Below, in pieces: positions 11,022 through 23,673 of a stretch of DNA of 64,000 bases. The DNA is from Epiperipatus broadwayi (lineage: Eukaryota; Onychophora; Udeonychophora; Euonychophora; Peripatidae), in contig JAQFVV010000018.1 of NCBI GenBank assembly GCA_028023455.1, positions 7,905,274 to 7,969,273 on the forward strand, given 5' to 3'. Position numbers and translations under genes: made by a program. The notes beneath the pieces are model-generated. The model ran no database searches. It saw only the letters and a program-made list of their open reading frames with translations, and was not told the DNA's origin. Position 1 is the first letter of the stretch, and every line of letters starts with the position of its first letter.

Positions 11022-12259
11022 AATAATGAAAGAAAGAAACAGTGCACTGGCAAAGACAGTACTATCAGGCTTCTGAATTTTAGGCTATTAAGATCATATA
11101 TAATTTTCAATGATCATCCAATTTTGACAGGCAATGTCTTCCAAATTATTTATGAGGACTAATAGTTTTAATTTTAACAGTATACAAGTCTAACACGAGC
11201 ATCAGTTTTGAAAGAAACTTTTTAAATTCCAACCATCAATAAAGATATTAAATGTATATATATTTTGCTCTAAATCTTTTTTTTTTTTTTCTGACTCTGT
11301 ATAATATCTTACTTTTCTCATACGGTACTTATTAAACCTATTATTTTGAAATTTCCTTGTGAGTATATGACATTTTTAGTTATTAAAATGATTCTAAAAT
11401 TTTAAATACAATTTCAATAAATATTTATGCCTTTAATATTATTATGAGAGAAAGTTTTGATAAACATATCTTCGAATTATTGCTTGCGAGTAACAAGCAC
11501 ACGGTATACCCAGCACGCAAATAACACTTTATTTTTTGAAATAGTAATCTATAAACCGAAATATAATTTATATTACTTTAAAATTTATTGAAAATATTAA
11601 TTGAAAGTGTAAAAAAAAAAGTTTTACAAACAATAATCTTTTAAAATAATACATTTTTGAACGATATACTGCCGTAGGAAAAAAAAAAAAAATACGTTTT
11701 ATTTTATTTACAAAAAAAAAACAACCCACTTTTAGAGTAAATAATTAAAAAAACAGATCGCTTTTTACAAAGTCATACTTTAAAAATACATCGATTCATG
11801 AAATGGTGAAATAGAATGTAAAATTATTACGTTTGACCGTATATTTAAATAGTTATGACTTTATAAATTATTCACCCCTGTACATTATAGGCCCTGAATG
11901 TTTTAAGTACTATGTTCATAAACGTTAGCAATGAGGCATTTAGAGGTTGCTGTTTTTACCATGTGTAACGTGGAGAAACAGCGCCACGTAGTGGGCTAGA
12001 ATCTTGGTAGGTTCTGATAGCAGACAACACATAAGCTAGATGTGTTTACGGCAATCAGCGCCACCTAGGTTCTTGGTAGCAGACGATGTAAGCTGCCAGC
12101 TAGCTTGTGGAAGGTTCCTGTGCGTACGCATGGTGAACAGCGCCACCTAGCGGCAGGAAAAAGCGTCGTCTGCTTTCGAGGCCCCTACCCTGTATGTTCT
12201 GTGTGAAAACACAGAAACAGCGCCTCTAGCGACCACATAGCAGGTCGGGTTAAAGTACC
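11022..12259 (-). repeat. Outer part of right inverted arm
   Basis: Reverse complement of 1918-3178. Contains the mirrored CTCF-like subterminal repeats at 11979-11995, about 12058-12072, 12138-12153 and 12218-12231. No ORF. Confidence 0.88.
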
Positions 12260-12267
12260 ATTATTTT
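12260..12267. repeat. 8-bp target-site duplication (right)
   Basis: ATTATTTT, identical to 1910-1917, immediately after the terminal GGTACC-side base of the right arm. Confidence 0.85.
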
Positions 12268-12385
12268 ATTTGGTATTAATTTATCACATTTACTTTATTT
12301 TAGTTTTATTTTATTATCTATTTTTCTTTATTTTTTTTCAATTTTATATTTTAACAATATATTTTATTTACCAATAAATAAGATT

Positions 12386-12895
12386 CATAGGTTTCACAAA
12401 GATTTTGCCAAAGTAATGTGATGTAAATTAGAATCATATAGCTTACAATAATACTGGAAAGAGTTTTACATTTGTTGACTATTTTAAACATTTGGTTAAT
12501 GTAACTCATTAACTGTACAGTCATACATAAATTGATTTTTATAAAATTGTTTCATAGTCCATAGATATTGACACTGGTAGATATAGATAATTGTCATCAA
12601 AGATAATTTTTTAGTACACCGTAGTAAGTCACATAGGTTTTACAAAGATTTTGCCAGGGTTATGCAGGCATTTTGATTATAACAGACATGATATAAATTA
12701 GAATCATATGGCTTACAGTAATACTGGAAAGAGTTTTAAGCTTGTTGATTATTTTATAGATATGGTTAACATAGCTGATTAACTGTACAGTCATACAAAA
12801 ATTGGACTTTTATAAGATTGTTTCATAGTTCTTTGATATTGACACTGGTATATATAGATAATTGTTATTAATGGTAATTTTTTAATATAACATAG
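12386..12895 (+). repeat. Tandem duplication, ~250-bp units
   Basis: Two diverged copies start CATAGGTTT at 12386 and 12632. Shared blocks include ACAAAGATTTTGCC, AGAATCATAT.GCTTACA, ACTGGAAAGAGTTTTA, TTAACTGTACAGTCATAC and ATATTGACACTGGTA. The second copy has about 20 bp extra. No coding potential, and no hammerhead core was found on either strand. Confidence 0.85.
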
Positions 12896-13269
12896 CAATA
12901 AAAAAAGGAGGGATAGAACCATATATAAATTGGTTGAATACTCATTTGTTTGAAGCTTAATTAGTGATAAGTGGTATGGTAATTATGTGATATTTATTGA
13001 TATGTGATCTATGTTATCAATTTTGATTTTTTTAGTTGATTTTTCTTGGGTCCTTTAGGCTTTCTCTTGGTTTCATTGGAGGTTGAAAGTGGGTGGGAAT
13101 GGTATTGGTGGCATGTATGGGATCATTGTTTCCATGATTTTTATTGAAGCTTTGTTTCTTATATGTTGTTCTGGCATCATATTTTGTTGCAGGTCGATTT
13201 CAGAGAGTCTGGATGATAGTGGTAGAGTTTGGTATAATTGTTGTATCATGGTGGATGACTGGTATGTCA

Positions 13270-14090
13270 GATTCTAGATGCACAGATGATTGTGAGTACA
13301 CAATGAGAATGGAGTGAGGAATTTGCTTTGCTTTAAGAGTTGAAAATCTTATGAGGTGTATCCAAAACAGATATTTTTCAGCACTCTAGTGATGCAGTTA
13401 TGCCAATTTTGATCAACTATTATCAGAGCATAGTTTGTCAAGTGTTTTAATTTGATTTTTAAAACGCTCCCTAATCCAAGTGATTATATCCCACAATGCA
13501 GGTATTGTAACAGCATCAGACTTACCAAGGAAACTTGTAGAGAGATACATGTGCATCAGTGACTGATAGGATTAGATACCGAGGGGAAAAAAAAATCTCT
13601 TAAACGCTGTATAAAGATTCTTAGGTATAGTGCTATTAAATCTATCATTAATATTGGTTAACATTTCTGATATCCAGACAACTGTGGAAGGGGGTTGGAG
13701 CTGTTGGGCTTTTAAGTCCAAGTCTGTGATATCATTGAGAGTAGTTCTACAACAGCATGGAATTGATCTTGAAGTGTTTGAGATATTGTTGTTTCTATGG
13801 AACATTTGTTCATTGTTACTAATGACATTTGAATGTTTGTTTACAATTTGTGGTTTGAACTTTGAAGCAAATGATATTACTTGAACCAATATCCCTGTCA
13901 GCATGAAATATCTGTACATCACTGCTGATATTTCCATATGTTTGCTTAAGATTTGTACTTTAATGTTGATATCATTTGACATTAAATTATTGTTGCTATA
14001 GAGCATTTATACATTGTTGCTAATATCATTCTAATATGTTTGATCAGAATTTGTACTTTGGACTCGAGAGTTGATAATATTAATGATAGA
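13270..14090 (-). pseudogene. Possible retroelement gag relic
   Basis: GC-richer than its surroundings. Minus-strand frames yield LPALWDIITWIRERFKNQIK-type text around 13400-13530, interrupted by stops. Positions 13805-14075 hold three imperfect ~100-bp repeats. This resembles a decayed Gypsy-type gag with a repeat-rich coiled part, but I cannot show homology. It could be any old repeat. The frame 14006-13572 is probably fortuitous. Confidence 0.25.
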
Positions 14091-17000
14091 CATGTGGTCA
14101 TATAACAACTCTAATGCCATTTTATCTCCGATTAAATGATTAGATAAAATAATTGTGGTACCAGTTTTCAATTAAAAAACTGCCAGAAACCAAAAAAAAG
14201 TAATTAGGTGTCTGCAAATCAAATACATATATAGGTAAGAATTTTATTTTGTCAATTTGGTGTTTCAAGTATTTTAGATGCAAGTAAAGTGGAGCTAAGT
14301 AACTTTGTTTTCTGCTGTGGGTCTACCTTTCAAGGTCTAATGGATTAGAATGTTTGTTTCGGTTATTGTGCAGATTTTTTAAATTTTTATTGATTACATT
14401 TATTTATTAGATTATTTATTTATTTTTATTTATCATTATATCATAGCTCTGAAGACTGCAGGACAGTTAAAATGTCTGATTGTGTGTGTGTACATATATA
14501 TTTAAATTTTTTTGCTATAAAGTGTTTGAAGTAAGGTGGATAAATTATATATTATCATATATATATATTCAGTATATGAATATCTAATTCCCAATGCAAT
14601 GGCATTGTGTTTTTTCTTAAAACAAATCTGCAATTTGCAAGAGACTGTGCAAAGCATTATCTTTAAGTTTATGATATGAACAGATGATAAATGTTTGTTC
14701 CTCATTTGCTTTTAAATTTTATAAAGGTTTTTTATAAAAAGTCTATATACTTTAAAAGTATAAATTTATATTTGAAACCTTATAATTTTTGGTTTGCATA
14801 AAATGACCAGTAAATAATTTTTTTTTCTATTATTTGATTATATATATATATTTTCATTTTAATAACTAAATAATAGAAAATAAAAATAGTAATGGCATAT
14901 AAAGCCATTTGTCTATTGCAATTTATCAAGACACAATCAATATTCGCAATGCAATGTAAGTTTATATAAAAATTTAATTTAAAAAAAAATTTATCTAATC
15001 TTTGCCTGAACAACTAGCATTATGAAATTGAATCACAGCTGCTGTAGAAAAAATAGCAACGGATTAAATGGAGCAAATATCACAAAATTAAAAATCATAT
15101 TTTGAAGAATTGTAAAGTTAGATACTACAAATTTCTTTTGATAATACAAAATTTCTGCAGGACATTTAATCCATTATTTCTTAATTATGGTATTATATTA
15201 TAATTATACATTTGTCATCAAGCTAGATCCAACTTTGTTTTTACATATTTGCAAATATATTATTATTTGATACATATATATAAAATCTCATTCCTATTAA
15301 GTTATGAGAGATTGTTTGGGCAGATGAGAAATTAAAATTGAGTAATGAATTTTATATCATGTATATTAGTGATTTTTCAAATCACAGACAAAAATTCCAG
15401 TCATGTTTATTATGATGATTATACACACACACACAAATGTATAATAAACATAAATGTTTGAAAGTTAGAATTAATATAATTATTTAAACAACTATCTAAA
15501 AGACTTAATAAGTTCTTAAAACCCAATGACACCAGTATAAAATTATAAGATATGAGAATAAATTTTTTTTTTTTGTTTTCAAAAAATAGGATATCAATAG
15601 TAGACATCATTCACTATTAAATAACTTTAGATATTTGTACGCATACTATGTATGTGCTTCTACATAAATATATATTATGCTTGTTTTTTGTTAATGTTCA
15701 CTTATTCATGAATATTATTAACACTTATATAAGAATATATAAATACTGTAATGTTCAGTCTACTTGTACTTCCCAACAGGTAATGGTCCTAAATAGTATC
15801 TTAAATTCAAAGTAAACTAAATTTATAATACATATCCATACATTTTTTTGTGTGTCCTACCATACAATAATATGAAATTTACCTGGTAAATGTTCTACAT
15901 CAAATTCTCAACAGCACCTTCTAACAAAATAAGTATAAATTTTTTAATGCAGGTTATATCAGGGTGAAACTTGAGACTCATATATTTCTAAACTAAATCC
16001 CATCATTTAAATATTCCAATACATGGAGACAACTTCAACTTATAATAATAAACAAGATTATTATTTTATAAACAGCTAGATGAAATCACATATAGCCACA
16101 AAGTTATAGATACAGCTCAATTATCTCACATATAAAAGAAACTGAAAATGAGTGCTATAAAACATTAATTCTAAACTTTCTATTTGAATATAAAAAGAAA
16201 TCATATTAAAATGAATTAACCTTTCTCTATCTTACTGTAATAATTTTAAATTTAGCATTTAGATGTGTTTCATTATCAAGGATGAACCTAATTTATAAAA
16301 TAAATGAAGATATTTCTTATAAAATTCCTTGCTCCTCTGTAATACTATTATTGCTGAGTGTTTCATTGAATATGCACAATATCACATGTTCAAACAAGAG
16401 TTACATCTCTAGGCAGGGATTGTATAAATGCCCTAATATGTATGAAGTTAGAACCATACATGCTAACTTCTTAAATATTATGCATGAAAAAAAAAAAACA
16501 TTCCCATAAATCTTTAATATCACATTCATGTGAGCTGTCAGATGCCCTTTGATTATCGGTATATATAATGATCTTGGTTCACTATCCACATAAAATAATT
16601 AGGTTCATAAAATAATCATTATAACAATAGAAAACACATAGCAGATAAATCAATGTAAGCAAGGCTTCCTCTGTAACATATAAAATATTTATAAAAAAGC
16701 AGCAAAGAATATATGCATTATTATTTTCAACTTCTAAGTAGGAACATTATATCTGCATATATATATAATCTCGACATATTAATGTATAATATACTCATTA
16801 ACAAAATTCTTATTTTTAACTCTTTAAAATTTATTGAATTCACACCTGACTTTAATATTGACTATACATGAAAATATTACATATGAACACATCTCAGCTT
16901 TCTATAAATCACTGACAAATAAATTCTTACGTTCCAACTATATAAATATTTTTTTCTTATTATAAAATTTCAGAAAAATTATAGTTAAGTATTTGATCAT

Positions 17001-17271
17001 TTTAACATTTATAAGGAAGAATTTAAAATAGCTATCAAATTCAAATCAATACTGTTGTCAATCTCAATTCATTATTCTCTTTTATATATTCATTTATTCT
17101 ATTATAAATTCATACAAAATTATTGATTTAAATTTCAGAATTTAGTTTCTAAATAACCTAATAAATTATAAATGTCTTACATTTAAGATAGATTATGTTT
17201 ATATCTATATATACAAATACTGTAGTTACAAAAAAAAAAAATCTCTAATTTATGTAAATAGATTTACTTAC
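14091..17271. other. UCHL5 intron 4, AT-rich
   Basis: No exon of UCHL5 downstream of residue 124 was found here or further left. Only A/T runs and a short CA repeat near 15421 are seen. Confidence 0.6.
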
Positions 17272-17397
17272 AACAGCATCAAAACTCTGAGAGAATTCCT
17301 TAAATGACTTCAAAGTCTCACCGAGTTCAAGGTCATTGTGATTACAGTTTAAAAGAATACTGAGAATAGCCTGGGTAGCACAAGCATTGTTGATTAC
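17272..17397 (-). CDS. UCHL5: UCHL5 exon 4 (catalytic cysteine)
   Basis: Minus-strand exon of 126 bp, phase 0 at both ends. AG acceptor lies at 17399-17398 and GT donor at 17271-17270. It encodes residues 83-124, starting [18 protein letters not shown] and ending [15 protein letters not shown] contains the active-site cysteine, which counts to residue 88 and coincides with the known position in human UCHL5. The exon is the same length (42 codons) as its human counterpart. UCHL5/UCH37 is a cysteine-protease deubiquitinase bound to the 19S proteasome through RPN13 and to INO80. The catalytic His and Asp and the C-terminal ULD domain lie in later exons, which are not in this window. Confidence 0.96.
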
Positions 17398-20300
17398 CTA
17401 TACAATATAAAAATAACATGAAAAGTATTTTGAAAATAATTACAATAATTATCTAAAATTAATTATAATAAAACAAAATCCAATTTTATTAAAGCATAGC
17501 AGATAATATCACTAATAAGTAAAGAAATATAATATATATAAAAAAAAAAATATTTATATTAAAACAAAAATTTTGCCATTGTCATTTCCAAGCCCAGATA
17601 TAAAACAATAAATAGAAAAGACAACTAATAACTCTGAAAAAGAAAGACAATTTATAACCTCAAATGGAAAAAACAATAAAGATGCTTTCTTGATAGGTTA
17701 GGAGAAGCTTCCTTGTTTTAAATCCTTCAAGGATAAACTGCTTGATCAAATGAATGCTGCTTCACTAATCATAAACAAAAAACAGAAATAAAACATGATA
17801 TAATCTTCATAAATAATCTAATGTGGCTCAGATATCATTTAGAAATATAAAATCCAAAATCCTTATTGAGCAATAAGTCAGTTGCAAAAAAAAAAAAAAA
17901 ACATCAGTTGTTAAATCATAAGGATTTATTAAAATCAGTAATTTGAAAATTTGAAAAATTAGAGCAATTCCAAAAAAAAAAAATAAAAAAAAAAATAAAA
18001 AATATAAAAAATGAAATATTCTCGAACTAGCTGTGACATTCTCTTTAGAATGTAGAGTTAATTGAAAATTGAAAATAATTGCATAAAGTGTATATAGAAT
18101 ATTTTATAGCAAAAACGCAATAATTATACAAATAGTTTACAAGCTTACCAAAGCAAATATAATGAAACTAGAATCAAAGTAAAAAAATTCCTTTATCATC
18201 ACTCAAAATTCAAATATATTCATTACATATAAAATAATATAGATGACTAGCTGAAAGTTTTACAAAAATCTCCAACTCTTGATAACACAGCATTCTAAAA
18301 GCCTTTAATCATTTCTTTATCAAAAACAATATGTGACCTTAACATATTTGCACTTACACTATCACATCAGATTTTAATACCTTGTTAATAAAATATTAAA
18401 ATATTGTTTTTGATGAAAAAATGATTAAAGGTTTTTAGAGTTTGCTCTGAATTACAATATAAAGATTTATAATACATAAGTTCAGCAGAAAAATTGCAAA
18501 AATGATTATGAAGATCGAATGATGGAAAAATGAAAGTACACAATAAATATGATATTAATAAAAACATGGTTAAACAACAATATCAAAATTTCTAAGAAGT
18601 AGACAAAAATTCAAATCACAGTCTAATATGGAATTTCTTAAGAGCAATGCTTAAAAAAAAATTAAAGTTTGTTTTCAAAATCAAAAAGATATAAGAGAAG
18701 AGATAAAAAAAAATAAAAAATATCAGTCAATAGGAAAAAATCAAAAATACAAAATAAAAAAAACCAAGATTCAATATCAAAGATTACATTAAGGTTCTAA
18801 ATAAAGCTGATAATAATATTGTGCCAGCAAAAAATAAATAAATCCCAGAATGGCTGATAACAAAAATCATTGAAACTATATAAAAAAGTGAATACTGCGA
18901 AGCAGAAGAGATAATTCAGAAAATGTACAAAAATGCAGGGCAAAGTGGAACAAGTTAAAAAAGGCTATTAAGAAATATAGACTAAAAAAAAATAGATCAT
19001 TACAGAGAAAGAAAAATATAAAATATAATGGATGACAAAAGTACATTTTATAGATTATTAAAAATCACCTGCATACAAGTTTCCAATAAAGAATAAATAC
19101 TTCCTGAAATCATTATCTTTTTCTACCTCTCCCCCATCATCCAAATAATAAATAGTGAAAAATAATCTGATATTTTTTTTTTTTAAAAAAAAAGAAAAGC
19201 TTAGAAATAAGAAATATTCTTATATTTTTCTTTTCAAACTTATATTGTTGGTATATGCATGGCCTGCTATTTTAGATACAACTGTCTAAAGTATACTAAC
19301 ATGTATGTTATTAAAACAGGCAAAACTCTCCATACAGTATTGCCACTCAAAAAATGGTGATCATGTGATGTAAGTTATTACTAACTATTAAAGGCATTTT
19401 GGAAAATAAAATTTAAATTTTTCCCAAAACACTTAAAATTCAATTAAACATCGAAAATAGTTCAGAGATATTACTACAAATCATATTCTATATTTTATTT
19501 TTCAGTTGCTCAAGAAACTGGGTTACATTTAACATCAAAATAGCAGAAAGAATACAATAGTTAATTCAAATCATAGATAAAGATTTTTTTTTATTCACTT
19601 TCTTTAACTCTAGTCATTCATTAAATGTTTTATCTAAGTTAGAGACTCTATTTGTTTAGGATAAATTTTGTAATAGAGATTTAACAGGCTTCTATCAAAT
19701 GGACTTCCTTAATATTTTGTAGATATGTTACAAATTCGTGGAAATGCAATATGACAAAATATTTCATGCTGGTTTCCTGATTTGTTTATTCCAGAGAGCT
19801 TGACAGATATACTGATATTGGTTCATTAAGTTTTCAATGATTCACATGAAAGATTGATACATTTTTTAAATGCTTTTATTTAAAAAAAGGTTACAGCAAA
19901 ATATAATAATGATCAATTAAAATAGAAAGAAAAACAATTCTTTCTTTCAAGTGATAGTAAAAGTTGCTTCTTTGAAAATGGATGACATTTTATCTTCTCT
20001 TGATTGTAAAATTATTATTTTTTTTGCATCTTTCATAATTTATATAATATTGAAATTGTCTACGAATTTCTTTTACCATGTAAAGCTGTGACATTTTTGT
20101 TCTTCATTTTAAATAATTACAAAAAATATCTGAATACTAAAAAATCAAAAATAATATATATAAAAATATTTGATAATAAACACTTTTATTTACTGTGCAT
20201 TATAAAGTCAAAAAATAATTTTTTTTTCAACCACAATTGACTTTCTACAACTAGTGATTGAATTGACACCCCATGCTTTTACTTCAAGTAAAATGTAAAA

Positions 20301-20983
20301 ACCAATATTGTGATTAAAGGAAGCAATTATTTTTTGACTTTTGAGAGTACAGTAAATAAAAGTATTTATTATAAAACATTTTAAATATATATTATTTTTA
20401 TAACCAACTAACTGCATGAATGTTATATCAATCAATAATGTAATAATTTTATAACAATGACAGCATTTGAAGAATTAAAACTATGAGAAAGGAAAAAAAA
20501 ATATATCAACATGTATCATTACCATTAAATGAAGTGCATAACAAATAATACACAGGTGGATTCAATTTTTCATCTATAAATAGATTATTACTTCAAAACT
20601 AGATGGTATGTTTGACTTTTTAATTTAAATAAAAATTGTTCTGAAATTTGCCAAATATACTGTGTGTATGGCTGCATTAACATGAATATTTTCATGAGTA
20701 AAATATATATCAAATATTGATTTGGATGTTTCTGTTTATAAGGCTAAGTAAAAGACCAATAACTGAAATTGCTTGCTAATATTTCGATAACATTGCAGTT
20801 AATAATAAAAATAGCAAAATATTTTAGATACAATGCATAGCCAAATAATAAACAGCATCATTCATGTACTGACTTATCCTTGCATGAATTATCTTTTGTT
20901 TATTCTTGTACATTGAAAAATCTAAAAAAAAATATTCATATATATATATATGCATAATCATTACAACTTATTAATTACTTTAC
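17398..20983. other. UCHL5 intron 3
   Basis: AT-rich, with poly-A and A/T low-complexity runs (for example 17972-18015). It contains a small hairpin (18293-18439) and one copy of a 29-bp dispersed repeat (19317-19345). No ORF of interest. Confidence 0.8.
18293..18439. repeat. Short inverted repeat, possible MITE
   Basis: TCTAAAAGCCTTTAATCAT... at 18293-18331 is the imperfect reverse complement of 18400-18439, around a 68-bp loop. No clear target duplication was identified. Confidence 0.6.
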
Positions 20984-21089
20984 CTGCTTAGCAAAAAATA
21001 TTTTATCTAAGCGACTGTCTTGCACAATTGATCCAGATGAATCTTCTCCTGGCTGCCATTTAAATAAAAATATTAATCCATGAACAGGT
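20984..21089 (-). CDS. UCHL5: UCHL5 exon 3
   Basis: 106-bp minus-strand exon. The acceptor AG is at 21091-21090 and the donor GT at 20983-20982. The first base completes the lysine codon split after exon 2, and the exon ends in phase 0. It encodes PVHGLIFLFKWQPGEDSSG, then SIVQDSRLDKIFFAKQ. The last glutamine is residue 82, the oxyanion-hole glutamine of UCH-family proteases, placed six residues before the catalytic Cys88. Exon borders coincide with those I know for the vertebrate gene. Confidence 0.96.
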
Positions 21090-22487
21090 CTGAAAAATAC
21101 ATTAAAATGTATATATAATATTTGCACAAATAATAATAAATTACATTTTAAAAAGTTAATTATTAAAGATTGTTTGTTTCTTTTTTAGTTATTGTTTTTT
21201 TAAAAAAAAAAAATGTCAAGCACAAGTAATTAGAGCAGGTAGACAATTTTCTCTTAGAATTCAAAGTGACAGACTATAAAAGAGAAATAAAAAAGCACAC
21301 ATACAAATTAGGCATTATTTCAAATTTAAATAATAAATGTATTTGAATAAATCTTAATACATGCCAAAATAATAATACCATAACAATTTTGGAAATATAT
21401 GGGGGTCCATTGTAATTTAATCTAGATTTAAATTTTTTTAAATAATCAGTTGCAAAATTATTGAGACTGAAACTCTATTTAGAGTATGTGTGAACATCCT
21501 GAAGATGCTTTAGATTTAAATCACAACTTGGCAGAAATAGAATTAAGATGATTTATAAAATAAAAATAAAAAACTGAGATAAAATTGTGCAAAGTATTAA
21601 AAAAAAACCTGTTATATTACCATTATGTTATGGAAAAAAATAAAAAAATATTTGAGACATCAATAAAATGATTAATAAAACAACAATAAGATAATAATAA
21701 TAATAAAATAAATAGTGTAGGGCAAAGTATATATAAATAATTTAACAGTAGATGAGCTATGAAAATGATCAAACTAGGCAAATTATCAAGTTCACACCAC
21801 TATAAGTAAGATGTTTCATTTCAGCCATTAAATCTTCTATGACCAAACACATCACAAAGAAGAAACAGTTTTGATACAATATAAAGTAGTTTGGATGACA
21901 AAAACAGGATCATAGGAATAGAGTAGAAATTGGGTAAAAAAAAATGAAGATTGTTAATAAAGAAAAAAAGTTATATTTAAAAAATGAAAAACAAATGCTT
22001 AATAGATATCAGGCCTTTCATTCAATCAAAAAAATAAGTAGTTAATAAAAATCAAATGATTGTACAACACAGAGTCAAAAATATATACAAACATAGATTA
22101 ACTGATATTAGGTGAAAATTCAATTAAATTACTAATGAATATGAACAAATAAGATTTGACAGTAAAATATGAGTTAAGAAAAAAAGTGACCAGTAGACAG
22201 TCCTTATTTAAAATTTAACATATAATAGTGTTGTTAAGATTACATATAAAATATATTGTAATTTGAAGAGAGAGGTCACTATTGTGTAAAAATTATAAAT
22301 GGTTTATTGATTTCATAATTCTTTAGACAAAATTATTACTAGTTTTATAATGAGAAAATACTAAATTACAGATATTTTTTAACTATTGAAACAAAAATAA
22401 AATAAAATACAGTGATCGACTTAAGCTTAAATGGGGCTTGATAATGTAGAATAAAAATATAAAAATTGCAAGTTCTAATTTTCTTAC
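21090..22487. other. UCHL5 intron 2
   Basis: 1.4 kb of A/T-rich intron with simple A and AAT runs. Nothing else seen. Confidence 0.85.
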
Positions 22488-22551
22488 TTTAAATTATTAA
22501 AATTTTCTGGATCCAAACTCCATAATTCTTCAACCTGGACTCCTTTAACAC
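22488..22551 (-). CDS. UCHL5: UCHL5 exon 2
   Basis: 64-bp minus-strand exon with AG acceptor at 22553-22552 and GTAAG donor beginning 22487. It begins with the last two bases of the glycine codon opened in exon 1 and ends two bases into a lysine codon (phase 2). Product: VKGVQVEELWSLDPENFNN then LK. The VEE.WSL.PE.F pattern is a ubiquitin-binding-side segment of the UCH fold in UCHL5 orthologues. Confidence 0.95.
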
Positions 22552-23087
22552 CTAAAATTGATAAAAATAAAAAAAAATAATTAAATGCAAAATGTAAACA
22601 GAAATGTTAAAAATAAATTTCTCACTACATACAATATTGAGAGATTATTTCCCAAATAAGTAATAAGCATATATTATCTACAACTGAAAATAATTTATTA
22701 CTGTATGATCAATAATACAAAAAAAAATAAATGATAAGATTATTAGTTGCTTAGAAAGTTGTGTCATTAAAGAGCCTTTATGGCAGGTTTAGCATAACAA
22801 TTCCATTCAACTAATAAAAATTGACATATTTCTTTACTACTTTTTTCAATTAGGAATCAATTCAAAAACCTATAGCTCTTGAGTTGGCTACTTTACTACT
22901 ATGCCAAACTGAACAAAATTATCATAAATGAAATTGTTTATATAAATATGTAATTAGGCAAATCTTTCAGATTTATCATACTCTCCTTTAAATCTTATAG
23001 TAAATCCTAATTTATAATTTTGTTAAAAGTGTCAGAGTGAATCCCTCTCTATAAGTATTTCATATTACTCACAATCAACAAGTGAAT

Positions 23088-23425
23088 TGGAGATTTGAAA
23101 TATCTGAACATTCATACAAATACAACAGTCAGAATTTTCTATTTATATGTTTTTAATTATGACTACTTTTGATTTTGAAGCTTGATATTTTTAGCATCAA
23201 TTATATATATACATACAAGTATTCAACTGATCAATTCTTTAATAGACGGTGTAATATTTATCAATCTTAAAATGCCCAAGGCATCAGAATTTGATAAACT
23301 GAATACTCAATAGGACTGATGCTAAATATATTTGAACTTCAAAATCAAACTAGTCATAATTAAGATACATAAAGAGAAAATTCTGTTATTTCTGGGCGAA
23401 TGTTTGTTTCAAATGTCTAGCTCAC
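23088..23425. mobile_element. Foldback MITE (long imperfect hairpin)
   Basis: Arms of about 140-160 bp (23090-23250 and 23285-23425) are imperfect reverse complements. Paired blocks include CAGAATTTTCTATTTATATG with its partner near 23370, TTTTGATTTTGAAG with CTTCAAAATCAAA, GCATCA with TGATGC, and GTATTCAACTGATCAA with TTTGATAAACTGAATAC. No ORF. A target duplication was not resolved. Confidence 0.72.
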
Positions 23426-23497
23426 CAGAAAATTGTAAGTTACTAAACATCACATGATCGTTATCTCTTATACTAGCACATAATTGTTGTAAACAAA

Positions 23498-23526
23498 GGC
23501 AAAACTCTCCATACAGTAGTGCCACC
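23498..23526 (+). repeat. Dispersed 29-bp repeat, second copy
   Basis: AGGCAAAACTCTCCATACAG followed by TAGTGCCAC also occurs at 19317-19345 with one clear change. A CATCACATGATC block lies nearby at both sites but on opposite sides and in opposite orientation. This may be the end of a MITE family; CAGTRTTGCCAC resembles hAT-type termini. Confidence 0.45.
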
Positions 23527-23673
23527 CTGGCCAACCAGAGTACGTGTACAGTGAAAAAAAAAGGTCTAGAACATTTTTCAACAGGAGGATTTAAATTTTA
23601 GGTAAGTGCCTGATAAATGTGGATGATTTTATTATATTTATTAAATGCACTAGTCAATTAATTATATATATAT

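Larger units (their letters stand above)
1918..12259. mobile_element. 10.3 kb foldback DNA transposon with captured RTE
   Basis: Both ends are GGTACTTTAACC and its reverse complement, flanked by identical 8-bp duplications. The left arm is 1918-3964. The right arm is its reverse complement, 6592-6688 plus 10342-12259, interrupted by a later 3.64 kb insertion. Over the outermost 150 bp I count three mismatches between the arms. The outer ~1.25 kb of each arm is non-LINE DNA. The inner ~0.8 kb is a piece of RTE reverse transcriptase, so retrotransposon sequence is part of the inverted repeat. The unpaired centre (3965-6591) holds the 5' part of the minus-strand RTE copy. No transposase is seen, so it is non-autonomous. 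The superfamily is unassigned: long arms and 8-bp duplications suit a P/Galileo-like, hAT or KDZ foldback element. Confidence 0.85.

Noticed and set aside
12386-12895. Tandem ~250-bp repeat as another retrozyme
   Set aside because: Neither strand has a CTGANGA strand followed by GAAA with helix II pairing; only isolated TTGATGA and GAAAC, too far apart.
13572-14006. 144-codon minus-strand ORF as a host protein
   Set aside because: Low-complexity Ser/Asn/Ile text without motif; overlaps diverged ~100-bp repeats; more likely an accidental frame in a repeat.
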